The notes under the pieces: model-generated
Seen by the model: only the letters and a program-made list of their open reading frames with translations
Database searches by the model: none
What the model was told of the DNA's origin: nothing
In this document: positions 25,307 through 32,740 of the stretch, piece by piece
Position numbering within the stretch: position 1 is the stretch's first letter
Layout: every line of letters starts with the position of its first letter
From: Aestuariivirga sp.
Lineage (GTDB): Bacteria; Pseudomonadota; Alphaproteobacteria; Rhizobiales; Aestuariivirgaceae
Reading direction: 5' to 3'
NCBI RefSeq assembly: GCF_020252395.1
Contig: NZ_JADCDB010000002.1
Location: 248,001-312,000, forward strand
Length of the DNA: 64,000 nucleotides
Position numbers and translations under genes: made by a program

Positions 25307-25321
25307 CCGGAGGTGTCGAAG

Positions 25322-25894
25322 ATGCGTGTCGTCTTCCTCGAGGCAGACGATGTGCGGATCCGCTTTGAAGCTGCCTGCACCCGTCTGGGCGAAGGCGAAG
25401 CTCGCCGTGCCTTCTCGATGGCGCTGAACAAGGAAGGCCGCAAATCCTTCACGGCGATGCGCCGTGCGCTGAGCCTCCAGTCCTCGATCCCTCGCGGTGC
25501 CGTGAATGCAGCGATGCGCTTCAAGGGTGCGACACGTGCCACGCTCTCGACCACGACCGCTGGCACCGGCCGGCATCTGCCGCTGTCCTTCTTCGGCGCC
25601 AAGCAGTTCTCCTACGGTGTGCGTGCCAAGATCTGGGGACGTGCGCAGACCTTCCGCTCGGCCTTCGTGGTCAACCGTTACGGCAACGGCGCCTTCAAGC
25701 GCAAAGGTAAGGCTCGCTTTCCAATCGAGCAACTATGGGGTCCTGCGGTCCCTGTCGAAATGTTGCGTGACGAAGCGTATGCCGCGTGGACCGATCAGCA
25801 TCCTCGCGTGCTGCGTGAGTGTGAGCGTCTGATCGCACTGGTGCTGACTGGAGCGGGGTTCCGCGGTGCCCAGCGCAATCGTAGTGCTGCGTAG
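25322..25894 (+). CDS. Phage minor tail protein Z-like
   Basis: 190 residues from ATG 25322 (GGAGG 8 nt upstream). The layout FEAACTRLGEGEARRAFSMALNKEGRKSFTAMRRAL, then aromatic and basic strands (FSYGVRAKIWGRAQTFRSAFVV...GNGAFKRKG), resembles the minor tail Z (GpZ) family. Its position ahead of the packaging genes is unusual for that family. First gene after the late promoter and terminator. Confidence 0.6.
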   Translation: MRVVFLEADDVRIRFEAACTRLGEGEARRAFSMALNKEGRKSFTAMRRALSLQSSIPRGAVNAAMRFKGATRATLSTTTAGTGRHLPLSFFGAKQFSYGVRAKIWGRAQTFRSAFVVNRYGNGAFKRKGKARFPIEQLWGPAVPVEMLRDEAYAAWTDQHPRVLRECERLIALVLTGAGFRGAQRNRSAA

Positions 25895-26054
25895 GGGGGC
25901 GGGGCTAGGAGCCCCATTGCGGACTTCTGAGTAGCGCTGCCGCCGCCGCCCGATATTCGCGTGTTTTTTCTGGTTTCGTTTTTCCGTTTTGTTTTGATTT
26001 CGGGCGCCTGAAAGCCCCGAAAATCCGCCACTTCCATCTTGAACCGGGGGCTCC

Positions 26055-27296
26055 ATGATCGTCACTGAAATCCCGGTCGGCCGGCTCGTCCCCTATGCGC
26101 GCAACCCGCGCAACAACACGGCCGCCATCGATGCCGTCAAAGCCTCTATCGCCGAGTTTGGCTTCCGCCAGCCCATCGTTGTTGACGAAAAAATGGTGGT
26201 GATCGTCGGGCACACGCGGCTCGAAGCTGCCAAAGCGCTCGGCCTCAAGGTTGTGCCCGTGCATGTGGCCGAAGGTTTGAGCCCCGCCCAGGCGCGCGCC
26301 TATCGCCTGATGGACAATCGCTCGCATGAGAATGCCGATTGGGACGATGAGCTGCTGAGGCTCGAATTCGGCGACCTGAAACTCGATGGTTTCGATCTCG
26401 GACTCACCGGCTTTGAAGAGGAGGACCTCGACCGCCTTCTGGGCGCCGAACAACTCGATGGATTGACCGATCCGGACGAAGCGCCGGAGCTGCCCGTGGA
26501 GCCTTTGAGCAAGCCTGGTGATCTCTGGATACTCGGCGACCACCGGGTGCTCTGCGGCGACTCCACCGTGCTGACAGACGTGGAGAAGCTGATGGGCGGC
26601 CAGCTGGCCGACATGTGCTGGCAAGATCCGCCCTACAATGTCGATTATGGCAACAGCGCAAAGGACAAGATGCGCGGCAAGGACCGGCGCATTCTGAACG
26701 ATGCCCTGGGTGACAGATTTTCCCAGTTTCTCTACGACGCCATGGTCAACACACTGATGGTAACCAAAGGTGCCTGCTACGTCTGCATGAGTTCATCGGA
26801 ACTCCATACGTTGCAGAAGGCCTTCACCGATGCGGGTGGCAAATGGTCGACCTTCGTCATCTGGGCCAAGAACACCTTCACGCTCGGGCGCGCTGATTAT
26901 CAGCGCCAGTACGAGCCGATCCTCTATGGCTGGAAGGACGGCAGCCAGCACTACTGGTGCGGCGCCCGCGACCAGGGCGACGTGTGGTTTGTGGACAAGC
27001 CGCGGGTCAACGATCTCCATCCCACAATGAAGCCGGTGGAACTCGTGGAGCGGGCGATCACCAATTCCTCAAAAGGCCGGGACATCGTCCTGGACCTCTT
27101 CGGTGGCTCCGGCAGCACGCTCATTGCTGCAGAGCGCACAGGCAGGTCGGCCCGGCTGATGGAACTCGATCCGAAATATGTCGATGTCATCGTCCAGCGC
27201 TGGCAGGACTACACTGGAAACAAGGCAGTCCTCGATGGCGGGGACCGCCTCTTTGATGATCTCAAATCCCCGCGCCTTGCGAAGGATGCAGCCTGA
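26055..27296 (+). CDS. ParB-domain DNA methyltransferase
   Basis: 413 residues. Residues 1-~100 are a ParB-like nuclease fold (IPVGRLVPYARNPRNNTAAIDAVKASI...VGHTRLEAAKALGL). The methyltransferase part has the catalytic DPPY (191-194), the SAM-binding FGGSGST (~349) placed after it, and RTGRSARLMELDPKYVDVIVQRWQ, so it is a beta-class N4/N6 amino methyltransferase. No restriction gene is adjacent. It probably protects phage DNA or alters host methylation. A T-rich spacer (25.9-26.05 kb) precedes it. Confidence 0.93.
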   Translation: MIVTEIPVGRLVPYARNPRNNTAAIDAVKASIAEFGFRQPIVVDEKMVVIVGHTRLEAAKALGLKVVPVHVAEGLSPAQARAYRLMDNRSHENADWDDELLRLEFGDLKLDGFDLGLTGFEEEDLDRLLGAEQLDGLTDPDEAPELPVEPLSKPGDLWILGDHRVLCGDSTVLTDVEKLMGGQLADMCWQDPPYNVDYGNSAKDKMRGKDRRILNDALGDRFSQFLYDAMVNTLMVTKGACYVCMSSSELHTLQKAFTDAGGKWSTFVIWAKNTFTLGRADYQRQYEPILYGWKDGSQHYWCGARDQGDVWFVDKPRVNDLHPTMKPVELVERAITNSSKGRDIVLDLFGGSGSTLIAAERTGRSARLMELDPKYVDVIVQRWQDYTGNKAVLDGGDRLFDDLKSPRLAKDAA

Positions 27297-27511
27297 TGCA
27301 AACGCGGCTGATGTCACTCGCCGAGTCGGTTGCAAACATCGTCGTGGGTTATGGAGTCGCGGTTATCACGCAACTTCTGGTCTTTCCGCTCTTCGATCTT
27401 GGCGCATCGCTCAGCGACACTCTGGCCATCGGTCTAATCTTCACCATCGTTTCGCTGGCGAGGTCTTATGTGCTGCGGCGGCTTTTCAACGCACGGGCAT
27501 CGAACACATGA
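27296..27511 (+). CDS. Small membrane protein, DUF7220-like
   Basis: 71 residues with two membrane segments (SVANIVVGYGVAVITQLLVFPLF and DTLAIGLIFTIVSLARSYVLRRLF). The wording SLAESVANIVVGYG...RSYVLRRLF matches a recurring phage family that I know as DUF7220. Its start overlaps the methyltransferase stop region. Function unknown. Confidence 0.7.
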   Translation: MQTRLMSLAESVANIVVGYGVAVITQLLVFPLFDLGASLSDTLAIGLIFTIVSLARSYVLRRLFNARASNT

Positions 27512-27534
27512 AGCCCGCATCTGGTGCGGGCTTC
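27510..27534. terminator. Strong hairpin terminator between convergent genes
   Basis: The 10-bp stem GAAGCCCGCA / TGCGGGCTTC with a 5-nt loop sits between the plus-strand membrane gene ending at 27511 and the minus-strand DUF3489 gene ending at 27557. It lacks a long T run but is placed for bidirectional use. Confidence 0.65.
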
Positions 27535-27556
27535 GGTTCCGGTTCGCCGTCTCTGA

Positions 27557-28030
27557 TCAGCTGATGCGATAGACGCGGCCTCTGCTCTCGTCTTTCTCGG
27601 ACGTGATGGTGAGGCCTAACTTCTTCTTCAACGCTCCGGCCATTGCACCCCTCGCAGTGTGCCGTTGCCATCCAGTGGCGGTGACGATCTCATCGATGGT
27701 GGCACCCGCCTTGCGCTTCAGCATCTCGATGAGCAGCTCCTGTTTCGTGCCCTTTCGGACTTTAAGTTCCTTTGGAGCCTCAGACGTATGCGGCGCTTTG
27801 TCCTCGGTCTCGGGCTTTGCCAGCACGAGCTTCTGCCCGTCCTTGGCGTAGTCGCCATCACGGGCGGGGCCGCGCGGTTCAAGGATGCCCTTCTTGATGA
27901 GGCTGGCAATTGCCGCGCCATAGGCACGGGCATCGGCCTTTGACCTCGCCCGTTCGCGGGTTGGGACGGTGCCGTTGTTCCGGGCGACGGCGGTGAGGAT
28001 GACCTGTTCGGTGTCGGTGAGTTTCATCAT
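27557..28030 (-). CDS. DUF3489 protein, predicted DNA-binding
   Basis: 157 residues. The N-terminal winged-helix-like domain (LTDTEQVILTAVARNNGTV...AYGAAIASLIKKGILEPRG) and the C-terminal DUF3489 domain (TKQELLIEMLKRKAGATIDEIVTATGWQRHTARGAMAGALKKKLGLTI) are joined by a charged linker. GGAG lies 8 nt before ATG 28030. It is one of only two minus-strand genes within the prophage late region. A regulatory role is plausible but not shown. Confidence 0.85.
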   Translation of the reverse strand: MMKLTDTEQVILTAVARNNGTVPTRERARSKADARAYGAAIASLIKKGILEPRGPARDGDYAKDGQKLVLAKPETEDKAPHTSEAPKELKVRKGTKQELLIEMLKRKAGATIDEIVTATGWQRHTARGAMAGALKKKLGLTITSEKDESRGRVYRIS

Positions 28031-28132
28031 GGATCTGCTCCATCAAGGGTTTCCGGAGCGGCGGGACTGCCGGTTCCTACGACCCCAAGCCCCGCATTTG
28101 AGGCGGGGCGGAGCCCTTGGTTGGGCGAGCAG

Positions 28133-28360
28133 CTATTCGGCGTGTTCGCCTTCCTTGAAGGCGGCGTCGGTGATGCGCCGGAGATTGCGGGCGTGGTCCT
28201 CGAGGGTCCCGACATCGCCCCAGTTCACCTTGTCGGGATCCGCGCCGAAGTGGTCCTCGCTCAGCTTCGCGATCCTCGTGAGCATCGTGTCAATTTCCGC
28301 CTTCTTCGCGATGAAGGCGTCGATCGCCTTTCTGTTGTCCCATGCCCGTCTGCGCATCAT
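28133..28360 (-). CDS. Small conserved phage/island protein
   Basis: 75 residues from ATG 28360 (GGGAGG just upstream; an earlier ATG at 28393 lacks one). It is basic at the N-terminus (MMRRRAWDNRKAIDAFIAKKAEIDTMLTRI), then acidic and helical (WGDVGTLEDHARNLRRITDAAFKEGEHAE). It is commonly found beside DUF3489 genes. Function unknown. A hairpin CCCCGC/GCGGGG lies between this gene and DUF3489. Confidence 0.65.
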   Translation of the reverse strand: MMRRRAWDNRKAIDAFIAKKAEIDTMLTRIAKLSEDHFGADPDKVNWGDVGTLEDHARNLRRITDAAFKEGEHAE

Positions 28361-28465
28361 GTGCCTCCCTTGTTGGGGCCATGAATGCTTCATGTTCGGG
28401 AGAAGACAAGCGGAATAGCGTTGTAATCCTATTGTTTCTGATCATTCTGCCGGAGGCGGGGGCAT

Positions 28466-29023
28466 ATGGCTGAACATGCAGGTCTCATCCCCATCGGCCA
28501 GGCAGCACGGCTTTTGATGATCTCCGAAGAGCGCATCCGGCAGCTCGTCAAACAGGGCTTCATACCGAAGCCGGAGAAGCGCGGCGCCGTGCAACTCGTG
28601 GGTGCCGTGCAAGGGTATCTCAGATACCTGAAGGACGATGAGCGCCGCTCGACCAAGTCAGCCGCTGACAGCCGGGTGCGCGATGCAAGGGCGCTGGAGA
28701 TCGAACTTCGGATTGCCGAGCGCTCGCGTGACCTGATCCCGGTCGAGGATGCGCTCACTGACATGGCGGAGTTTGCAGGCCTCGTGCGCTCGGAACTGGC
28801 GGGGCTTCCCGCGCGGCTGACCCGCATCATCGACGAGCGTCAGAAAGTTGAAGCGGAAATCGATGGTGTCCTCACGCGCCTTGCCGAGCGAGCCGCTCAA
28901 AAGGCTGAAAGCCTGGAGGCTGGCCGAAGCCATTCTGCGGCCGGCGCCCCGGCTGCCGCCCGACGAATGGGCGCGCCTCAACAGGGTCTATCCGGAGACC
29001 TCAGGTCTACCGGGCCCGCGTGA
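28466..29023 (+). CDS. Terminase small subunit, Nu1-like
   Basis: 185 residues. The N-terminal winged HTH (IPIGQAARLLMISEERIRQLVKQGFIPKPEKRGAVQLVGAVQGYLRYL) binds the packaging site. The helical part KSAADSRVRDARALEIELRIAERSRDLIPVEDAL is the Nu1-type oligomerisation region. The last ~55 residues overlap the terminase large subunit gene in another frame and are low-complexity, so the functional protein may effectively end near residue 145. Confidence 0.85.
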   Translation: MAEHAGLIPIGQAARLLMISEERIRQLVKQGFIPKPEKRGAVQLVGAVQGYLRYLKDDERRSTKSAADSRVRDARALEIELRIAERSRDLIPVEDALTDMAEFAGLVRSELAGLPARLTRIIDERQKVEAEIDGVLTRLAERAAQKAESLEAGRSHSAAGAPAAARRMGAPQQGLSGDLRSTGPA

Positions 29024-30887
29024 TCCCTCGATCACGCCCTATGTCATTCCGGTGGTGCGGGCGGTCCATGCCGGCCATCACAAGCGGGTCGTCATGGTCT
29101 GCGGCGCCCAGATGGGCAAAACGGACGGGCTTCTCGACATCATCGGAGCCCGGCTTGATCAGCGCCCCGCGCCGATCCTCTATGTGGGTCCAATCCGGGA
29201 TTTTCTGACCGACCAGTTCGAACCACGGCTGATGAGTCTTCTCGATGAGGCGGAGACCCTGGCGGCGAAGGTGGTGCGCGGGCGGCGCATGAAGAAGACC
29301 CTGAAGGTCGTGGCCGGCGTTCCGGTGCGACTTGCGCATGCAGGATCCTCGGCAGGCCTCAAATCAAGCCCGGCGGCTCTGGCCCTGGTCGACGAATACG
29401 ACGAGATGCTGGCGAACGTAAAAGGCCAAGGCGATCCGCTGGGGCTCGTCGAAGCCCGCGGCGAAACCTATGCCGACTTTGTCACGGCGATTACATCGAC
29501 ACCGTCACGTGGCCTGATCGAAACAGAACTCGATAGGAAGAGCGGGCTCACCTTTTGGAAGCTCGGGGATCCGGAGGCAGTCGAAAGCGCCATCTGGAAG
29601 CTCTGGCAGTCCGGCACGCGCCACCACTTCTGCTGGCCCTGCCTTCACTGCGAGAAGTATTTCGTGCCGCGCTTCGAGCAAATGCGCTGGCCGGAGAATG
29701 CCACGCCGGCGGAGGCTTCAAAAGCGTCGCAGCTGCAATGCCCGCATTGTAGTGGCCTCCATCACGACGACGACAAGACGGAGATGAACGCCCGGGGGCT
29801 CTACGTGGCACCCGGTCAATGGATCGAGGATGGAGAGGTACGGGGCCACCCGCCCGCGAATGCGGTGATAAGTTTCTGGACGAGCGGGCTTGCAAGCCCC
29901 TTCGTCACCTGGGGCACAAGGGTCGAACGTTGCGTCCGCGCTCTTGCATCCGGCGATCCCGACCAGCTGCAGACCGCACTCAATGCCGGCTTTGGCGAAT
30001 GCTACACGCCCGCCTCGGGGCGCGATGCGCTCGATTGGCAGGAGATCTTCCAGCGGCGTGCACCCTATCAGATGAAGGAGGTGCCCGACGGCGTCTTGCG
30101 CCTCGGCATGGCGGTCGATGTGCAGAAACTGTCGCTCTACTACACGATCCGCGGCTTTGGCTCGCGCGGCCGGTCCTGGCTCATCGACCGGGGCCAGTTG
30201 TTCGGCCCCACCGATGACGACGAGGTCTGGAACGCGCTTGCTGATCTGATGCTGACACCCATTGCGGGGCTGCAGATCGAGCGGGTGTTCATCGATTCCG
30301 GGTTTCGCCCGAACAAGCTCGACGGTGGCGATGAGCACAAGGTCTATGAGTTCACGCGGCGCTATCCTTGGCTCGTCTCGCCCACCAAGGGGCGCGCGAC
30401 CATGTCACCGCCTTACCGGGTGTCGAAGATCGAGGTGACGCCCAAGGGAAAGCAGGCGGCCTATTCGATCAATCTCGTCTGGCTCTCAACAGACTTCTTC
30501 AAATCGCTGCTGGTCTCGCGGATCCGCACGCCGCTCGATCAGCCGGGATCCTTCATCGTTCCCGACGACATTGACGAGGATTACGCAAGGCAGCTTGTCT
30601 CCGAGGTCAGGGTCGTTGATTCTGCCACGGGCAAGCCGCAATGGGTGCAGCGCTCAAGGCAGAACCACTACCTCGACTGCGAGGCCCTCGCGATGGCGAT
30701 CGGCTATTCCCTGAACGTCCAGCGCATTCCGGAAGGCATCCTGCGGGAGCAAAGCGAAACAGCGCTTGCCGACGCGCAGGACAACGAAACCAAGAGCAAG
30801 TCTGAGACGGTTGCAGCCCTCGCGGTTGCAGCGGCGCCTGATTTGCGCGCCCGCTTTGCCGGGCTCTCCTCAAGATTGAACAGGTGA
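28863..30887 (+). CDS. Terminase large subunit, GpA family
   Basis: 674 residues from ATG 28863; ATG 28848 is also in frame. N-terminal ATPase: VVMVCGAQMGKTDGLL (Walker A) and ALALVDEYDEML (Walker B). A Cys cluster HFCWPCLHCEKYF...LQCPHCSGLHH marks the GpA family. The C-terminal nuclease has LRLGMAVDVQ, VFIDSGFRPNKLDGG and NHYLDCEALAMAIGYSL. It cuts concatemers and pumps DNA into the prohead at the portal. It overlaps the small subunit gene by about 160 nt. Confidence 0.95.
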   Translation: MVSSRALPSEPLKRLKAWRLAEAILRPAPRLPPDEWARLNRVYPETSGLPGPRDPSITPYVIPVVRAVHAGHHKRVVMVCGAQMGKTDGLLDIIGARLDQRPAPILYVGPIRDFLTDQFEPRLMSLLDEAETLAAKVVRGRRMKKTLKVVAGVPVRLAHAGSSAGLKSSPAALALVDEYDEMLANVKGQGDPLGLVEARGETYADFVTAITSTPSRGLIETELDRKSGLTFWKLGDPEAVESAIWKLWQSGTRHHFCWPCLHCEKYFVPRFEQMRWPENATPAEASKASQLQCPHCSGLHHDDDKTEMNARGLYVAPGQWIEDGEVRGHPPANAVISFWTSGLASPFVTWGTRVERCVRALASGDPDQLQTALNAGFGECYTPASGRDALDWQEIFQRRAPYQMKEVPDGVLRLGMAVDVQKLSLYYTIRGFGSRGRSWLIDRGQLFGPTDDDEVWNALADLMLTPIAGLQIERVFIDSGFRPNKLDGGDEHKVYEFTRRYPWLVSPTKGRATMSPPYRVSKIEVTPKGKQAAYSINLVWLSTDFFKSLLVSRIRTPLDQPGSFIVPDDIDEDYARQLVSEVRVVDSATGKPQWVQRSRQNHYLDCEALAMAIGYSLNVQRIPEGILREQSETALADAQDNETKSKSETVAALAVAAAPDLRARFAGLSSRLNR

Positions 30888-30890
30888 CCT

Positions 30891-32492
30891 ATGAGCATGA
30901 TGGACATGGTTCGCGACTGGTTTGCGCCAGTTCGCGGCCGCAACGTCATGCCGCCTGCCATCCGGGCCGAATTTATGCGCGGCAATCGCGGCGTGGTGTT
31001 TGGCGGTTGGCGGCCGGCGCTGCGTGAAGCTGCCGATGACGTCGGCGCCTCCTGGGATCTGGCAGCGGCGCGCACGATTGATCTAATCCAGAACTCCGGC
31101 TGGATGGCTGGCGCCCTTGATCAGGCTGTCGCCAATACGGTCGGCAATGGCCTTCGTTTGAAGGCGATGCCGGAGAACGAGCTCTTCGGCATGACCAATG
31201 ATCAGGCCGAGGAATGGGCACAGCTTGTTGAGCAGCGCTGGAACCTCTGGGCCGACCGGCCTTACGAGTGTGACATCGAAGGACGCCGCACCTTCGCGCT
31301 GATGCAGGCCGCAGCCTTCCGCTCCTGGTTCGCCACCGGCGAAATCTGGGCAGAAATCCCCTGGCGCGAGCGCCCAGGCGGCCGTTACGGCACCAAGGTG
31401 CGGATCATTCCGCCGCACCGCGTGGTCCGCCGAGACGACTCCCTGCGCAATATCGCTCAAGGCGTGCGCATGAATGGGGACGGCATGCCCGTCGCCTATC
31501 TTGCAACCCGCAAAGATGTCCTGCGCGGTACAACCGAGGAATATGAGGTTCTGGCACGCGATGCCCGAGGGCGGGCCCGTGTCGTCCACGTCTATGACGG
31601 CATGCCGGGCCAAATCCGGGGCATCAGCCCGCTGACGCCCGCCTTGCAGGTGGCGCGCCAGTTCGACCAGCTCTCGGATGCAACACTGACCGCAGCAATC
31701 CTGCAGACGGTCTTCGCGGCTTCGATCACCTCGGATGAACCGACTGAGGAAGTGCTCGCGGGCCTTCTGACGCCGCAGGAGCAGGCCCGCCTTGCTGCCA
31801 GTGGTGTGTCGCCCTGGGACGCCTATGTCCAGGCGCAATCGGGCTGGTACGACAACGCCACCATCGATCTCGGCATCAATGGCCGAATTGCTCATCTCTT
31901 TCCGGGCCAGAAGCTGGAGCTTCACCGCGCCCAGCATCCCCATTCCGATTACCGGGACTTTGCAGCCCATTTACTTCGTGAACTCGCCCGCTGCATGGGG
32001 CTCACCTATGAAAGCGCCACGGCAGATTACACGAATGCGACCTATTCGAGCGTGCGCATGGCCACGGGCGAGATCTTCCAGATTACGCTCTATCGTCGCG
32101 CCCATCTGATCGCGCCGTTCTCCAATGCGGTCTACGAGGCCTGGCTCGAAGAGGAGATCGCCCGCGGTGGCATCCCCTTCCCGGGCGGCCTCGACGGGTT
32201 TCTGGCCAATCGCTCGGCTGCATCACGGGCCATCTGGCGCGGCGCCCCCAAACCACAGGCCGATGATCTCAAGACCGCCAAGGCTCATGAGATCTGGAGC
32301 CGTCTCGGCGTCATGACCGACGCCGCGATTGCCGAGGAACTCGGCCACGATATCGAGGATGTCTACGCGCAGCGCGCCCGCGAATTGGCGATGCGCGAGA
32401 CCTATGGTCTCCCAGAAGCACAACACCAGGGCATCACCGGCAACGGCGATCCGAACGCCGCCGACCCTGCCGGAGACAGCACAAACCCATGA
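30891..32492 (+). CDS. Portal protein, lambda GpB family
   Basis: 533 residues. It forms the dodecameric DNA gate at the head vertex. Family text includes NRGVVFGGWRPALREAADDV, LIQNSGWMAGALDQAVANTVGNGLRLKA, FRSWFATGEIWAEIPWRER, HVYDGMPGQIRGISPLTPALQVARQFDQL and YESATADYTNATYSSVRMA. The length matches lambda-type portals. It begins 3 bp after terL and overlaps the next gene by 4 nt. Confidence 0.95.
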   Translation: MSMMDMVRDWFAPVRGRNVMPPAIRAEFMRGNRGVVFGGWRPALREAADDVGASWDLAAARTIDLIQNSGWMAGALDQAVANTVGNGLRLKAMPENELFGMTNDQAEEWAQLVEQRWNLWADRPYECDIEGRRTFALMQAAAFRSWFATGEIWAEIPWRERPGGRYGTKVRIIPPHRVVRRDDSLRNIAQGVRMNGDGMPVAYLATRKDVLRGTTEEYEVLARDARGRARVVHVYDGMPGQIRGISPLTPALQVARQFDQLSDATLTAAILQTVFAASITSDEPTEEVLAGLLTPQEQARLAASGVSPWDAYVQAQSGWYDNATIDLGINGRIAHLFPGQKLELHRAQHPHSDYRDFAAHLLRELARCMGLTYESATADYTNATYSSVRMATGEIFQITLYRRAHLIAPFSNAVYEAWLEEEIARGGIPFPGGLDGFLANRSAASRAIWRGAPKPQADDLKTAKAHEIWSRLGVMTDAAIAEELGHDIEDVYAQRARELAMRETYGLPEAQHQGITGNGDPNAADPAGDSTNP

Positions 32493-32740
32493 CCATTCTG
32501 ACCGATTACGCCGACCCTTGCGCTGTGCTGCCAAGGATCCGCGAAGCCTATTACGCGCTCCTCGAAGGACGCCGCGCCGAAGTTGTTGAATTCGATGCCG
32601 GCAACGGCGTCAGGCGGCGGGTTCAGTATGGGAAGAGCGACATCGGTGCGCTGCGGGCTGAACTCTCGCGCCTTGAGGCGCTTTGCAAAGGCCAATCCGG
32701 CCATCGCCGCCGCTTTGGCCTCCGCTCAGGGGGATACTGA
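32489..32740 (+). CDS. Head-tail joining protein, gpW-like
   Basis: 83 residues, small alpha+beta: PRIREAYYALLEGRRAEVVEFDAGNGVRRRVQYGKSDIGALRAELSRLEALC, the compact gpW fold. It stabilises packaged DNA and joins the tail. In lambda gpW also sits between terL and the portal; here it follows the portal. TGATG overlap with the protease gene. Confidence 0.8.
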   Translation: MTILTDYADPCAVLPRIREAYYALLEGRRAEVVEFDAGNGVRRRVQYGKSDIGALRAELSRLEALCKGQSGHRRRFGLRSGGY

